This document shows, one piece after another, positions 1-10,200 of a stretch of DNA of 64,000 bases; position 1 is the first letter of the stretch, and each line of letters begins with the position of its first letter. Source of the stretch: Blautia glucerasea (GTDB lineage: Bacteria > Bacillota > Clostridia > Lachnospirales > Lachnospiraceae); NCBI RefSeq assembly GCF_013304385.1, contig NZ_JAAITU010000002.1:118656-182655 (forward strand). The letters run 5' to 3'. A program made the translations under genes and the position numbers. Below the pieces are notes generated by a model that had not been told where the DNA came from, did no database searches, and saw nothing but the letters and a program-made list of their open reading frames with translations.

Positions 1-375
1 TTCCATGTGCATTTCATGAATACGGATTTTCTTTTTGCCTGCAGAAGTCTGGATCTCTACCCAGCCGTCATGACAGATTGGCAGATACAGCTGGGAAATC
101 TGATAGTTCTGAGGGTTATCCGGATAGAAATAATTCTTTCTGTCAAATTTGCAATACTGGTTAATGCTGCAATTCGTTGCAAGCCCGGCTTTTAATGCAA
201 ATTCAACTACTTTTTTATTCAATACAGGAAGAGAGCCTGGCATACCGGTACATACCGGACAAGTGTGTGTATTTGGTGCTCCTCCAAATGCGGTAGAACA
301 ACCGCAGAATATTTTTGTTCTGGTAGCAAGCTCTACATGAACCTCCAAACCGATCACTGTTTCATACTGTTTCAT
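1..375 (-). CDS. gatB: GatB, Asp/Glu-tRNA amidotransferase subunit B (N-terminal part, cut by window edge)
   Basis: The first 125 codons of GatB are visible; the rest lies off the left edge. GatB is the kinase/tRNA-binding subunit of the GatCAB amidotransferase. It phosphorylates Asp on misacylated tRNA-Asn (or Glu on tRNA-Gln) and receives ammonia from GatA. The opening [10 protein letters not shown], the CGCS and CPVCTG cysteine motifs (zinc-site type) and the [12 protein letters not shown] stretch are typical of the family. The ATG overlaps the gatA stop as ATGA, so translation is probably coupled. It is the last visible gene of the aspS-gatCAB run. Confidence 0.95.
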   Translation of the reverse strand, partial: MKQYETVIGLEVHVELATRTKIFCGCSTAFGGAPNTHTCPVCTGMPGSLPVLNKKVVEFALKAGLATNCSINQYCKFDRKNYFYPDNPQNYQISQLYLPICHDGWVEIQTSAGKKKIRIHEMHME

Positions 376-1844
376 GCTCTGGCACCTCCTTCTTCCGGAG
401 TTCCAAAATCTCCTCTTGCCTGCTCATATGCATGTGCTGCGCGCAGGATCTTCTTCTCCATAAAGCAGTCACCGATCATCTGTACGCCGATAGGCAGCCC
501 TGTATGGTCCTTGCCGCAAGGAACGGAAATCCCAGGCAATCCGCACAGATTGACTGCAACTGTATAAATATCTCCCAGATACATAGCCAGCGGATCCTTC
601 AGGCTTTCTCCGATCTTTGGTGCTGTATAAGGTGCTGCCGGGGCAAGAAGTACATCATATTTTTCAAATGCCTGGTTAAATTCCTGCATGATCAAAGCTT
701 TTGTACGCAAAGCCTTCAGATAATATGCATCGTAATATCCGGAGCTAAGTACAAAGGAGCCAAGCATAATACGTCTTTTTACTTCTTCTCCAAAGCCTTC
801 TGTTCTGGAACGCTTGTACATATCATGAAGACCTTCATATTCTTTTGCCCTGTATCCATATTTCACCCCATCAAAGCGCTCCAGGTTGGAGCTGGCTTCT
901 GCACTGGCAATGATATAATAAGCAGGGATCATATATTCCATTGTTTTTACTGAGAAAAACTCAACGATTGCCCCAAGCTCTGTAAGTGTTTTCAGCACTT
1001 CCATAAAAGCAGCCTTTACTTCCGGATCGATTCCCTCTGCCAGATATTCTTTGGGAACACCAAATTTCATACCTGTGATCTTTCCATTTAAAGCTTCCAT
1101 AAAATTAAGATCTTCTCTTTTTTGGGATGTACTGTCCTTAGGATCGTGACCTGCGATCACCTGAAGAAGTGCTGCACAGTCTGCTACATCCTTTCCTACA
1201 GGTCCGATCTGATCCAGGGAAGATGCGTAAGCGATCAGTCCATATCTTGAAACTGTACCATAGGTCGGTTTCAGGCCTGTTACTCCGCAAAAAGAGCTGG
1301 GCTGACGGATCGAACCACCGGTATCTGAGCCCAATGCCATGTACGCTTCTCCTGCTGCTACCGCTGCACAGGAGCCGCCAGAAGAACCACCGGGTACATG
1401 CTCCAGATTCCATGGGTTTCTTGTGATTCCGTAAGCAGATGTTTCTGTGGTACTTCCCATAGCAAACTCATCCATATTTGTTTTTCCGATAATGATCATC
1501 CCTGCCTTTTCCAGCCGATCGATCACCTCTGCCTGGTACTGAGGCTCAAAGCCTTCAAGAATCTTTGAAGCACAGGTAGCAGGCTTGCCCTGTACACAGA
1601 TATTATCTTTTACTGCAATAGGCACACCTGCAAGCGGGCCTGTATAAGTGCCGTCTGCAATTCCTTTTTCTACCTGTTTTGCTCTCGTATATGCTTCTTT
1701 TTTATATAAATCCAGATACGCATGTACTCTGTCTTCTTTTTTCTCGATCTGGTCAAACACAGTCTTTACACCATCAACCACACTGATCTGATGCTGTTTG
1801 ATCTTTTCCGCCAGAGCCAGCGCTGTCATTTTTTCCAAATCCAT
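372..1844 (-). CDS. gatA: GatA, glutamine-hydrolysing subunit of Asp/Glu-tRNA amidotransferase
   Basis: At 490 aa this is full length for GatA, an amidase-signature enzyme that hydrolyses glutamine and passes ammonia to GatB. Visible are the catalytic lysine in PIAVKDN (about residue 79) and the GGSSGGS motif (about 150), followed by [11 protein letters not shown], which supplies the Ser-cisSer-Lys triad. It lies 11 bp after gatC and overlaps gatB by 4 bp, so the three subunits are one translational unit. Its substrate glutamine is made by glnA, encoded upstream on the same strand. Confidence 0.97.
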   Translation of the reverse strand: MDLEKMTALALAEKIKQHQISVVDGVKTVFDQIEKKEDRVHAYLDLYKKEAYTRAKQVEKGIADGTYTGPLAGVPIAVKDNICVQGKPATCASKILEGFEPQYQAEVIDRLEKAGMIIIGKTNMDEFAMGSTTETSAYGITRNPWNLEHVPGGSSGGSCAAVAAGEAYMALGSDTGGSIRQPSSFCGVTGLKPTYGTVSRYGLIAYASSLDQIGPVGKDVADCAALLQVIAGHDPKDSTSQKREDLNFMEALNGKITGMKFGVPKEYLAEGIDPEVKAAFMEVLKTLTELGAIVEFFSVKTMEYMIPAYYIIASAEASSNLERFDGVKYGYRAKEYEGLHDMYKRSRTEGFGEEVKRRIMLGSFVLSSGYYDAYYLKALRTKALIMQEFNQAFEKYDVLLAPAAPYTAPKIGESLKDPLAMYLGDIYTVAVNLCGLPGISVPCGKDHTGLPIGVQMIGDCFMEKKILRAAHAYEQARGDFGTPEEGGARA

Positions 1845-1855
1845 GGTTTTCTCTC

Positions 1856-2149
1856 CTATCCTATGGTCTTGGGCACCTGATATTGTCCATCCTTTGCTTT
1901 TGGTGCATTCTTCAGCATTGCCACGCTTTCATCTCCATTTGTCACCACATCCTCACGGAATACATTAGCATTCCCGAAAATATGAGACAGTGGTACCACA
2001 CCAGATGTATCCAGTTCATCCAGCTTTTCAACATAATCCAGCATTTTCTGCATATCAGCCTTAGCCTTTTCTCTTTCTTGTCCGGAAAGGGACAGCTTTG
2101 CCAGAATGCATACATTTTCCATTGTTTCATCATCTATGATCTTTGCCAT
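1856..2149 (-). CDS. gatC: GatC, Asp/Glu-tRNA amidotransferase subunit C
   Basis: GatC (97 aa) is the small belt-like subunit that stabilises the GatA-GatB complex. The sequence shows the usual N-terminal helical part (ENVCILAKLSLS), the LDELDTSGVVPLSH core and a C-terminal REDVV segment. I start at the ATG at 2149, 14 bases after the aspS stop and behind a GGAGATGG ribosome site. The open frame continues 18 codons further upstream into aspS, but that extension has no homology to the family. Confidence 0.93.
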   Translation of the reverse strand: MAKIIDDETMENVCILAKLSLSGQEREKAKADMQKMLDYVEKLDELDTSGVVPLSHIFGNANVFREDVVTNGDESVAMLKNAPKAKDGQYQVPKTIG

Positions 2150-2163
2150 TTTTCCATCTCCTC

Positions 2164-3495
2164 TTATGGCTCCAGCCTGTTCATATCTCTTGGGAACAGG
2201 CATGTTTCACGTACATTATCCTCTCCCAGCAGCTGCATGGTAAGACGTTCCAGACCGATTCCCAATCCACCATGTGGCGGCATTCCATGTTTGAAGGTAT
2301 CCAGATACTCCTCCATTCCTTCGGTTTCCATACCTCGTGCGGCTAACTTGTCACACAGTGCCTGGTAATCATGGATACGCTGCCCTCCTGAGGTGATCTC
2401 CAGGCCATGGAACAGAAGATCAAAGCTTAAGGTATACCTGGTATCTTCCGGATCATCCATAGCATAGAAAGGACGTTTTTTAGAAGGATAATGGGTTACA
2501 AATACAAAATCCGCATCATATTCTTCTTTAAAGTAACGGCCGATCAAGGCTTCTTCTTCAGGCTCCAGGTCAAATGGATTACGGATCTGACGTTTGTACT
2601 TTTCGGACACCAGTTGTTTTGCTTCATCAAAACGTATCTGTGGAATCCTGGCCACATCCGGAAGCTGAACCTTCAGCATTTCCAGTTCCTTAGCATAATC
2701 CTTTTTCAGAAGCTCCATAGCATACTGAAGATATCCTGTCTCCATGGCCATGATCTCCTGAAAACAGTCAATATATCCCATTTCAAAATCAAGGCTTGTA
2801 TATTCATTCAGGTGACGTTTGGTATTATGCTTTTCTGCACGGAACACAGGCCCCGTTTCAAACACACGGTCAAATACGCCAACCATCATCTGTTTGTAAA
2901 ACTGCGGGCTTTGTGCAAGAACAGCAGGCTTATGGAAATAACTGAGTTTGAACATATTTGCACCGCCTTCAGCTCCTCTAGAACCGATCTTTGGTGTGTG
3001 TATCTCTGTAAATCCCTGTTCATAAAGATAATCTCGAAAAGCCCTTGTAAGACCTTCCTGGATCCTGAATTTTGCCCTTTCCTGAAGGTTACGAAGAGAA
3101 ATGGAACGGAAGTTCAGCTTTGCTTCCAGAGAAGTATTCAGCTTCCATTTGTCAATTGCCAGAGGAAGAGGTTCTGCCGGTGATGACAATACTTCCAGAT
3201 TTGAGATCAGAAGCTCTCTGCCCTGTGGTGCACGCTCCTCCTGGCTGACAGTTCCTGTCACTCTTACGGTCATGGCTTCTTTCAGATCACGGACAGAAAC
3301 ATTTGCTTTTCCCTCTTCCAGCACCGTCTGAAAAAGCCCTTCTTTTTTTCTTAAGATTACGAATGCAATTTCACCCATATTTCGGATACTGTGAATCGCA
3401 CCTGCCACACAAGCCTGCTGATTCAGGATGTGGTCACTTAAAAGTTCTTCAAAGCTGCATTCTTTCTTTTCCCATTTACCATCCAAAAATTTCAT
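2164..3495 (-). CDS. aspS: Aspartyl-tRNA synthetase, short archaeal-type, probably non-discriminating
   Basis: This class II synthetase of 443 aa lacks the large insertion domain of ordinary bacterial AspRS (about 590 aa). It therefore belongs to the archaeal/eukaryal-like AspS2 type. An N-terminal OB-fold anticodon domain is followed by the catalytic core with QSPQFYKQ, motif 2 (FRAEKHNTKRHLNEYTSLDF) and motif 3 (GIGLERL). The OB-fold segment GAIHSIRNMG has His where discriminating archaeal enzymes have Trp; I recall His as a non-discriminating feature. Being encoded directly before gatCAB, it probably charges tRNA-Asn with Asp for amidation. The start at 3495 follows GGAGGATGAGGAA; an upstream in-frame ATG is less well placed. 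Confidence 0.93.
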   Translation of the reverse strand: MKFLDGKWEKKECSFEELLSDHILNQQACVAGAIHSIRNMGEIAFVILRKKEGLFQTVLEEGKANVSVRDLKEAMTVRVTGTVSQEERAPQGRELLISNLEVLSSPAEPLPLAIDKWKLNTSLEAKLNFRSISLRNLQERAKFRIQEGLTRAFRDYLYEQGFTEIHTPKIGSRGAEGGANMFKLSYFHKPAVLAQSPQFYKQMMVGVFDRVFETGPVFRAEKHNTKRHLNEYTSLDFEMGYIDCFQEIMAMETGYLQYAMELLKKDYAKELEMLKVQLPDVARIPQIRFDEAKQLVSEKYKRQIRNPFDLEPEEEALIGRYFKEEYDADFVFVTHYPSKKRPFYAMDDPEDTRYTLSFDLLFHGLEITSGGQRIHDYQALCDKLAARGMETEGMEEYLDTFKHGMPPHGGLGIGLERLTMQLLGEDNVRETCLFPRDMNRLEP

Positions 3496-3552
3496 TTCCT
3501 CATCCTCCATATTCACAGTGAATTGCTGCCTTTTCAGGCATTTTCTTAAACT

Positions 3553-4107
3553 TTATACTTCATCATATAAGAGCATTAGCACCATCTGTGCTGTTTCTAC
3601 CATATTAGTACCGGAATCCATACTGCATTTCTGTATATAACGGTATGCATCCTCTTCATTCAGATGATTTCGCTCCATTAATAAAAATTTTGCATTAGAT
3701 ATATAATTCTGTTCTTTCCAGCTACGGGGCTTTGGCCGTTTCTTGTCTTTTTTCCATCGTCTTTCCAGCTGTGAAAGTACCATATCAACTGTATTTACCA
3801 GATCACTGGCTTTCATAGGCATTTCCACAGATAAGACGGAAGATGGCGCCTCTTTGATCACTCTGGCTGATGCAAGCAGCAACAGCTGAAAATAGGAAGG
3901 CAGATATTCCAATATATCCCGGTAATACATATCCGGCAAATGGTAGCCACAGATTAGGACTCCCCCATCTAGTTCAGACATGCTTGCCAAAGCACCTGCA
4001 CCTGTGCTGCACACTGAAGCCACAGAAAAACCATACCGGATCAGGATCGCCCGTATTTTTTTCGCATCTTCGATCTTAGGCAGCGCAATTACAATGCTGC
4101 TATTCAT
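3553..4107 (-). CDS. ANTAR-domain response-regulator-like RNA-binding antiterminator
   Basis: About 184 aa. The N-terminal 120 residues look like a degenerate receiver: IVIALPK start, GYHLPDMYYRDILEYLP in place of the usual phospho-acceptor block, then a lysine-containing MKASDL. Residues about 125-184 form an ANTAR domain (ISNAKFLLMERNHLNEEDAYRYIQKCSM). ANTAR proteins (AmiR, NasR, EutV) bind leader-RNA hairpins and prevent termination. It sits directly after glnA, and four nitrogen leaders in this window carry candidate ANTAR hairpins, so those are its likely targets. No partner histidine kinase is encoded nearby. The start is uncertain: ATG at 4107 has a weak ribosome site, and a TTG at 4143 is possible. 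Confidence 0.85.
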   Translation of the reverse strand: MNSSIVIALPKIEDAKKIRAILIRYGFSVASVCSTGAGALASMSELDGGVLICGYHLPDMYYRDILEYLPSYFQLLLLASARVIKEAPSSVLSVEMPMKASDLVNTVDMVLSQLERRWKKDKKRPKPRSWKEQNYISNAKFLLMERNHLNEEDAYRYIQKCSMDSGTNMVETAQMVLMLLYDEV

Positions 4108-4181
4108 ACGTACCCGCCACTCTCTTTCGTCTTTGTTATACAAACCTTCACGCTGGTATTTCGTATTCCTGCTTCATATTC

Positions 4182-5504
4182 TTAAATACGATACAGATAT
4201 TCTTCAATCTCCCATTGTGTCACCTGTCTTGTATAACGAAGCCATTCTTTCTTCTTTGCAGCGGTATATTCCTCACAAAATTCCTTGCCAAGAATCTCTT
4301 TCATCCACTGGCTGTTCTCAAATTCTTCTACAGCTTCACGAAGATTCTCCGGAAGATTTCCTATATTCATTGCTTTTTGATCAGATTCAGACATGGAACG
4401 ATTGGAAGACTTTGTAGGATAGGTCTTCTTTTCAATTCCATCCAGTCCTGCAGCCAGACAGCAGGCAAATACAAGATATGGATTGGCTGCCGCATCCGGG
4501 CTTCTCAACTCTATCCCTGTATGTTCTCCTCTGGCACCTGGAATCCTGATCAGGGAATTCTGATTGTTTGTAGTCCAGGTAAGCTCTGTAGGTGCCTCAT
4601 ATCCTGGCACCAGACGCTTATAAGAATTCACCACTGGATTGGTGATCACAGCCATTTCCCTGCTGTGAGCCAAAAGGCCGCCAACAAAGTAATACGCATC
4701 CTCACTTAACTCCTGTGGATTCTCCGGATCTACAAAAATATTTCTGCCCTCTTTAAATAAAGAAAACCGAATATGCATGCCGGATCCGTTAGCATCCACT
4801 TTAGGTTTTGGCATAAAGGTAGCATGAAGCCCATGACGCTTTGCAATGGTCCGCACTGCCATTTTAAAGGTCATAATGTGGTCAGCCATTTTACGGATCT
4901 CATCACATCTGAAGTCGATCTCATGCTGTGCCGGTGCAGTCTCATGATGGGAGGATTCGATCTCCATGCCCATATCCTCCAGATTCAGCACCATATCTCT
5001 TCTTGCATTCTCTCCCAGATCCACAGGACTGATATCCAGATAACCTGCCTTCTCATGAGTCAGTGTGGTAGGTACTCCATTATCGTCTGTATGGAACAGG
5101 AAAAATTCACATTCCGGGTCAATATAGCAGGTATAGCCCTTCTGCTCTGCCATTGCAGCTGTTCTTTCTAATATATATCTGGAGCTGCGTTCATTTGGCT
5201 TTCCGTCCGGTGTATAAATATCGCACAACAGTCTGGCAACCTTTCCCTGCTGGGGGCGCCATGGGAGGATAGTAAAGGTGTCAAGATCCGGATAAAGATA
5301 CATATCCGGTTCTTTTTCTCCTGCGATCCCTGCAATAAAAGATCCATCTACCACGCATTCATTATTTAATGCCCTTGGAAGCTCTCTTGCGGTTATGGCT
5401 ATATTTTTCAATGTTCCAAACATATCCGTAAACTGCAATCGGATAAACTCTACATCTTCATCCTCCGCCATCTGTAAAACTTCTTCTCGTGTATAATTCC
5501 CCAT
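4182..5504 (-). CDS. glnA: Glutamine synthetase type I
   Basis: GlnA makes glutamine from glutamate, ammonia and ATP in the cytoplasm. The 440-aa length fits the GSI-alpha class of Firmicutes, without the adenylylation-type insertion. Visible motifs are DGSFIAG (about residue 53), the metal/ATP block ESSHHETAPAQHEIDF, KPKVDANGSGMH and NSYKRLVPG. I start at ATG 5504 behind GGAGAGAATGAG; an upstream in-frame start at 5543 would lie in the leader terminator. It has its own consensus promoter and a leader attenuator, and is followed by the ANTAR regulator gene. Confidence 0.97.
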   Translation of the reverse strand: MGNYTREEVLQMAEDEDVEFIRLQFTDMFGTLKNIAITARELPRALNNECVVDGSFIAGIAGEKEPDMYLYPDLDTFTILPWRPQQGKVARLLCDIYTPDGKPNERSSRYILERTAAMAEQKGYTCYIDPECEFFLFHTDDNGVPTTLTHEKAGYLDISPVDLGENARRDMVLNLEDMGMEIESSHHETAPAQHEIDFRCDEIRKMADHIMTFKMAVRTIAKRHGLHATFMPKPKVDANGSGMHIRFSLFKEGRNIFVDPENPQELSEDAYYFVGGLLAHSREMAVITNPVVNSYKRLVPGYEAPTELTWTTNNQNSLIRIPGARGEHTGIELRSPDAAANPYLVFACCLAAGLDGIEKKTYPTKSSNRSMSESDQKAMNIGNLPENLREAVEEFENSQWMKEILGKEFCEEYTAAKKKEWLRYTRQVTQWEIEEYLYRI

Positions 5505-5524
5505 CTCATTCTCTCCTTTATAAT

Positions 5525-5573
5525 AAAAAAGAGCATACTTCATACAACATCTGTATGAAGAACGCCCTTGTTC
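5525..5573 (-). promoter_or_regulatory. glnA leader: ANTAR-type hexaloop hairpin overlapping an intrinsic terminator
   Basis: Read on the minus strand. The first structure after the expected start site is GAAC-AAGGGC-GTTC (5560-5573), with hexaloop A1 and G4. Its loop and 3' arm are also the 5' arm of a longer hairpin (5531-5567, 9-bp apical stem TTCATACA region) followed by six T (5525-5530), then the ribosome site. The two structures exclude each other, as expected for a terminator relieved by an ANTAR protein. Confidence 0.7.
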
Positions 5574-5582
5574 ATGTTGAAC

Positions 5583-5611
5583 ATTATAGCAACGGCATTA
5601 TTTGTTGTCAA
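5583..5611 (-). promoter_or_regulatory. glnA promoter
   Basis: Perfect sigma-A type promoter on the minus strand: TTGACA (5606-5611), 17-base spacer, TATAAT (5583-5588). The start site should fall near 5576, directly before the leader hairpin. Confidence 0.88.
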
Positions 5612-5631
5612 CTCCTTTATCACTGTGAATC

Positions 5632-5677
5632 AAAAAAAATACAGCCACAAAAGCCTTAAAAAGCTTTGCAGCTGTAT
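5632..5677 (-). terminator. Intrinsic terminator after gltD
   Basis: Outer stem ATACAGC/GCTGTAT encloses an imperfect inner stem and is followed by a run of eight T on the minus strand. It separates pyrG-gltB-gltD from glnA. Confidence 0.85.
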
Positions 5678-5718
5678 CATTATGCCTGCAACTGTGATGG
5701 TGCCGGACAGTTACAAGT

Positions 5719-7203
5719 TTACAGATATGAATATCCCATCAGAGATTCATCCACTGCTTTGGCAGCTTCTCTGCCTTCACGGATCGCCCAAACCACCAAA
5801 GACTGGCCTCTATGCATGTCTCCTGCTGTAAACACACGCTCCACACTTGTTTCATATCCATTCGGTTTTGTTTCCACATTGGTACGTCCGTTTACTGCTA
5901 CCTTAAATGCATCTGTCACATATTTCTGGCTTCCAAGGAAACCGGCTGCGATCAGTACCAGTTCTGCCGGGATCACTTCTTCTGTTCCTTCTACAGGTAC
6001 CATCATCATGCGGCCAGTTTTAGGATCTTTCTCACTTTTCAGCTTAACGATCTTTGCCTGGCATACATTTCCGTTTTTATCAGCAATAAATTCCTTTACT
6101 GTTGTCTGATAAACCCTTGGATCATGACCGAATACAGCAATGGCCTCTTCCTGACCGTAATCTGTTTTCAGCACTCTTGGCCACTGTGGCCATGGATTAT
6201 TCGGCGTCCTGTGTACAGGCGGCATTGGCATCATTTCCAGCTGGGTAACGGATTTTGCTCCCAGACGGATGGAAGTACCTACACAGTCATTTCCGGTATC
6301 TCCGCCTCCGATCACAAGCACATGTTTTCCCTTCGCTTCCTCATAAGGTGCTTTCTGAAAATCAGAATCCAAAAGTGTTTTTGTAACCTTAGAAAGGAAA
6401 TCTACTGCAAAATAAATACCTTTTGCTTCTCTTCCAGGAACCTTGATATCCCTTGGATTGGATGCACCACAGGCAAGAATCACACGGTCATACTGTTTCA
6501 GCAGCTCTGCAGGTGTAATGTCCACACCAACATTGACTCCTGTTATGAACTTAACTCCCTCTTCTTCCATTAAGTGGATCCTGCGGTCGATCACAGATTT
6601 ATCCAGCTTCATATTCGGAATTCCATAGCGGAGCAGCCCGCCGATCCGGTCGTTTCTTTCATATACAGTTACCTGATGGCCTCTACGGTTCAACTGCTGT
6701 GCTGCGGCAAGTCCGGAAGGGCCACTGCCAACTACTGCAATGGACTTGCCTGTACGCACCTTTGGAATCTGAGGCTTTACCCAGCCATTTGCATAAGCCG
6801 TCTCAATAATGGCACGTTCATTTTCCTTGGTAGATACAGGCTCTCCGTTAATATTACAGGTACATGCAGCCTCGCACAGTGCAGGGCACACCCTTGATGT
6901 AAATTCCGGGAAGGAATGGGTCTTGCTCAGTCTTAAGAATGCCTGTTTCCAATTGCCTGTATATACCAGATCATTTGTTTCCGGTACAAGGTTATGCAGC
7001 GGACAGCCGGAAGCCATTCCTCCAAGCATCATGCCCGACTGGCAGAAGGGAACTCCGCATGCCATACAGCGTGCCCCCTGAAGTTTTTGTTTTTCTTTAT
7101 TTAACGGAATACGAAATTCCTTAAAATCAGCAATTCTTACTTTCGGCGGCAGAACCTTTGCCGTCTCTCTGTCGTAATCTAAAAATCCAGTTGGTTTTCC
7201 CAC
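5719..7203 (-). CDS. gltD: Glutamate synthase small subunit (NADPH-dependent)
   Basis: GltD (494 aa) is the FAD/NADPH subunit of GOGAT and feeds electrons to GltB. It has N-terminal iron-sulfur cysteines (RCMACGVPFC; CPALCEAAC), an FAD-binding GSGPSGLAAA (about residue 157) and an NADPH-binding GGGDTGNDC, ending in a C-terminal GDMHRGQSLVVWA motif. The start codon is GTG at 7203, behind AGGAGGGCATAACC, and the gltB stop lies 2 bases upstream. An intrinsic terminator follows. Confidence 0.97.
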   Translation of the reverse strand: MGKPTGFLDYDRETAKVLPPKVRIADFKEFRIPLNKEKQKLQGARCMACGVPFCQSGMMLGGMASGCPLHNLVPETNDLVYTGNWKQAFLRLSKTHSFPEFTSRVCPALCEAACTCNINGEPVSTKENERAIIETAYANGWVKPQIPKVRTGKSIAVVGSGPSGLAAAQQLNRRGHQVTVYERNDRIGGLLRYGIPNMKLDKSVIDRRIHLMEEEGVKFITGVNVGVDITPAELLKQYDRVILACGASNPRDIKVPGREAKGIYFAVDFLSKVTKTLLDSDFQKAPYEEAKGKHVLVIGGGDTGNDCVGTSIRLGAKSVTQLEMMPMPPVHRTPNNPWPQWPRVLKTDYGQEEAIAVFGHDPRVYQTTVKEFIADKNGNVCQAKIVKLKSEKDPKTGRMMMVPVEGTEEVIPAELVLIAAGFLGSQKYVTDAFKVAVNGRTNVETKPNGYETSVERVFTAGDMHRGQSLVVWAIREGREAAKAVDESLMGYSYL

Positions 7204-7205
7204 GG

Positions 7206-10200
7206 TTATGCCCTCCTAATACTTTCATAAAACGCTTCCATCTGTGCCTGTTCGCTGTTCAATCCTTTTTCTTCCAGCTTTGCACTTAAAGTCACCATAT
7301 GTTTATACTCATTTGGAATCAGCTTTTTGAAATGAGGAAGATATTCGTCAAAGTCTGCCAGCACCTTTGCCCCCAGTTTTGAACCGGTAGCCTGTACATG
7401 GGCTTCAATCAGATCCCGCAGTTCCTTTTTATCATATTTGTTCTCAACCTTTTCAATGGAGATCATGGCTTTATTCAGATTCTTGTAAAGCACATTGTCC
7501 ACGTCCAGCACATAGGCGATACCACCGCTCATACCTGCTGCAAAGTTTTTCCCGGTTTTGCCAAGAACAACCACACGACCGCCGGTCATGTACTCACATC
7601 CGTGCTCACCAACACCTTCTACAACTGCATACGCTCCAGAGTTACGTACTGCAAAACGCTCTCCAGCCATTCCGTTAATAAATGCAGTTCCGCTGGTAGC
7701 ACCATACAGTGCAACATTTCCTACAATAATATTATCCTCTGCTTTGTAACCGGCTTTTTCCGGAACCTTTACTACAAGCTTTCCACCTGAAAGCCCTTTT
7801 CCAAAATAATCATTGCTGTCACCAGTAAGCTTCAGGGTAAGCCCCTTAGGAATAAACGCACCAAAACTCTGTCCGCCTGCACCAGTACAGTTGACTACAA
7901 TTGTATCGTCTGCCAGACCTTTTTTATGATTTCTAGTGATCTCTGCACCCAGAATTGTTCCAAAAGCCCTGTCTGTATTTGTAACATTTACAGAGATTTC
8001 TGTTTTGCTTCCACTTACAATATTTTTACCGCATTTTTTAAGAAGCACTTTTTCGTCCAATGTTTTTTCCAGTTCAAAATTGAACTCTGCTTTCGGATCA
8101 AAAGTAACCTTTTCCCCTTTTGCCGCATATGGATTATTCAAAATAGCAGTCAGATCCACTTTGCCCTTATGAGGCTCCTTTACCTTATCAGATGCAACCA
8201 GAAGATCTGTACGTCCCACCATTTCTTCTAGGGTACGAACGCCTATCTTTGACATATATTCTCTTAATTCTTGTGCGATAAAACGCATGAAATTCTCTAC
8301 GTATTCTGGTTTTCCTTTAAATCTTTTACGCAGCTCCGGATTCTGTGTTGCCACACCTACCGGGCAGGTATCCAGATTACATACACGCATCATCACACAG
8401 CCCATTGTTACAAGAGGTGCAGTTGCAAATCCAAATTCCTCTGCTCCAAGAAGAGCTGCCACTGCCACATCTCGACCGCTCATCAGCTTTCCATCTGTTT
8501 CAATACGCACACGGTTACGTAATCCGTTCATCAGAAGTGTCTGGTGTGTTTCAGCAAGTCCCAGTTCCCAGGGAAGTCCGGCATTATGAATGGAGCTTCT
8601 TGGTGCAGCTCCTGTACCGCCATCATAACCAGAGATCAGGATCACCTGTGCTCCAGCCTTGGCAACACCGGCTGCAACCGTTCCCACACCTGCTTCAGAT
8701 ACAAGCTTTACTGAGATATCTGCATATTTATTGGCATTTTTCAGATCATAGATCAGTTCAGCCAAATCCTCAATGGAATAAATATCATGATGTGGCGGCG
8801 GGGAGATCAGACTTACTCCTGGTGTAGAATGCCTGGTCTTGGCTACCCATGGATATACCTTCTTTGCAGGCAGATGTCCGCCTTCACCAGGCTTTGCTCC
8901 CTGTGCCATCTTGATCTGGATCTCACGTGCAGATACCAGATAACGGCTGGTAACACCAAAACGTCCGCTGGCAACCTGCTTGATGGCAGAGCAGCGATCA
9001 TTGTCTGTTCCTGCTGAATCCAGACGTTCCTCACTTTCGCCACCCTCTCCTGTATTGGATTTTCCATGAAGATGATTCATTGCAATGGCAAGTGTTTCAT
9101 GTGCTTCCTGAGAAATGGAACCATAAGACATTGCTCCTGTTTTAAAGTGTTTTACGATCTCATCAACACTTTCCACTTCCTCCATAGGCACAGGCTCTTT
9201 GGCGTATTTAAAATCCATCAGGCCTCTTAAATTGCCATGGTTTTCTTCATCAACCTTTTTTGTATATTCTTTAAACAAATCATAGCTGCCTGTCCATGTA
9301 GCCTGTTGAAGAAGGGAAATGGTCTGAGGATTGTATTTATGCTCCTCTCCCTGGCTTCTCATCTTATGAGCTCCTACACTGTCAAGAGTAAGATCTGTAG
9401 TCAGCCCCAGCGGATCAAATGCCTCGGAATGGAGACGTTCTACATTGTCCTCAATATCTTCCAGTGTAATACCGCCTACACGGCTGACTGTTCCTGTAAA
9501 ATATTTATCAATCACATCCTGAGATACACCAATAGCCTCAAAAATCTGAGATCCCTGATAGGACTGAATAGTGGAAATACCCATCTTAGAAGCAATTTTT
9601 ACAATACCGCCAAGCACTGCCTGATTGTAATCATTGACTGCTGCATAATAGTCTTTTTCCAGCATATGGGTATCGATCAATTCACGGATCGTTTCCTGTG
9701 CAAGATATGGGTTAATAGCACTTGCACCATAGCCCAGAAGGGTTGCAAAATGATGTACCTCTCTTGGCTCTCCAGACTCCAGGATAATTGCAAGGGAAGT
9801 GCTTTTCTTAGTTTTTACCAAATGCTGATGCACAGCGGATACTGCCAGAAGTGACGGAATAGGCATATGGTTTTCATCTACCCCACGGTCAGAAAGTACC
9901 AGAATATTGGCTCCGTCACGATATGCCTTATCTACTTCCACAAACAGTCGGTCAATAGCACGCTCCAGCTTGGTGCTTTTATAATAAAGAGTGGAAACAA
10001 CGGCGACCTTAAATCCTTCATAGTGCATTTCCTTGATTTTAAGCATATCTGTATTGGTAAGGATAGGATTGTTGATTTTTAATACCTGACAGTTTTCTGC
10101 ATTCTGCTCCAACAGGTTTCCATCCTTTCCAACATATACGCTGGTACTGGTAACGATTTCCTCACGGATAGCATCAATAGGCGGATTTGTTACCTGTGCA

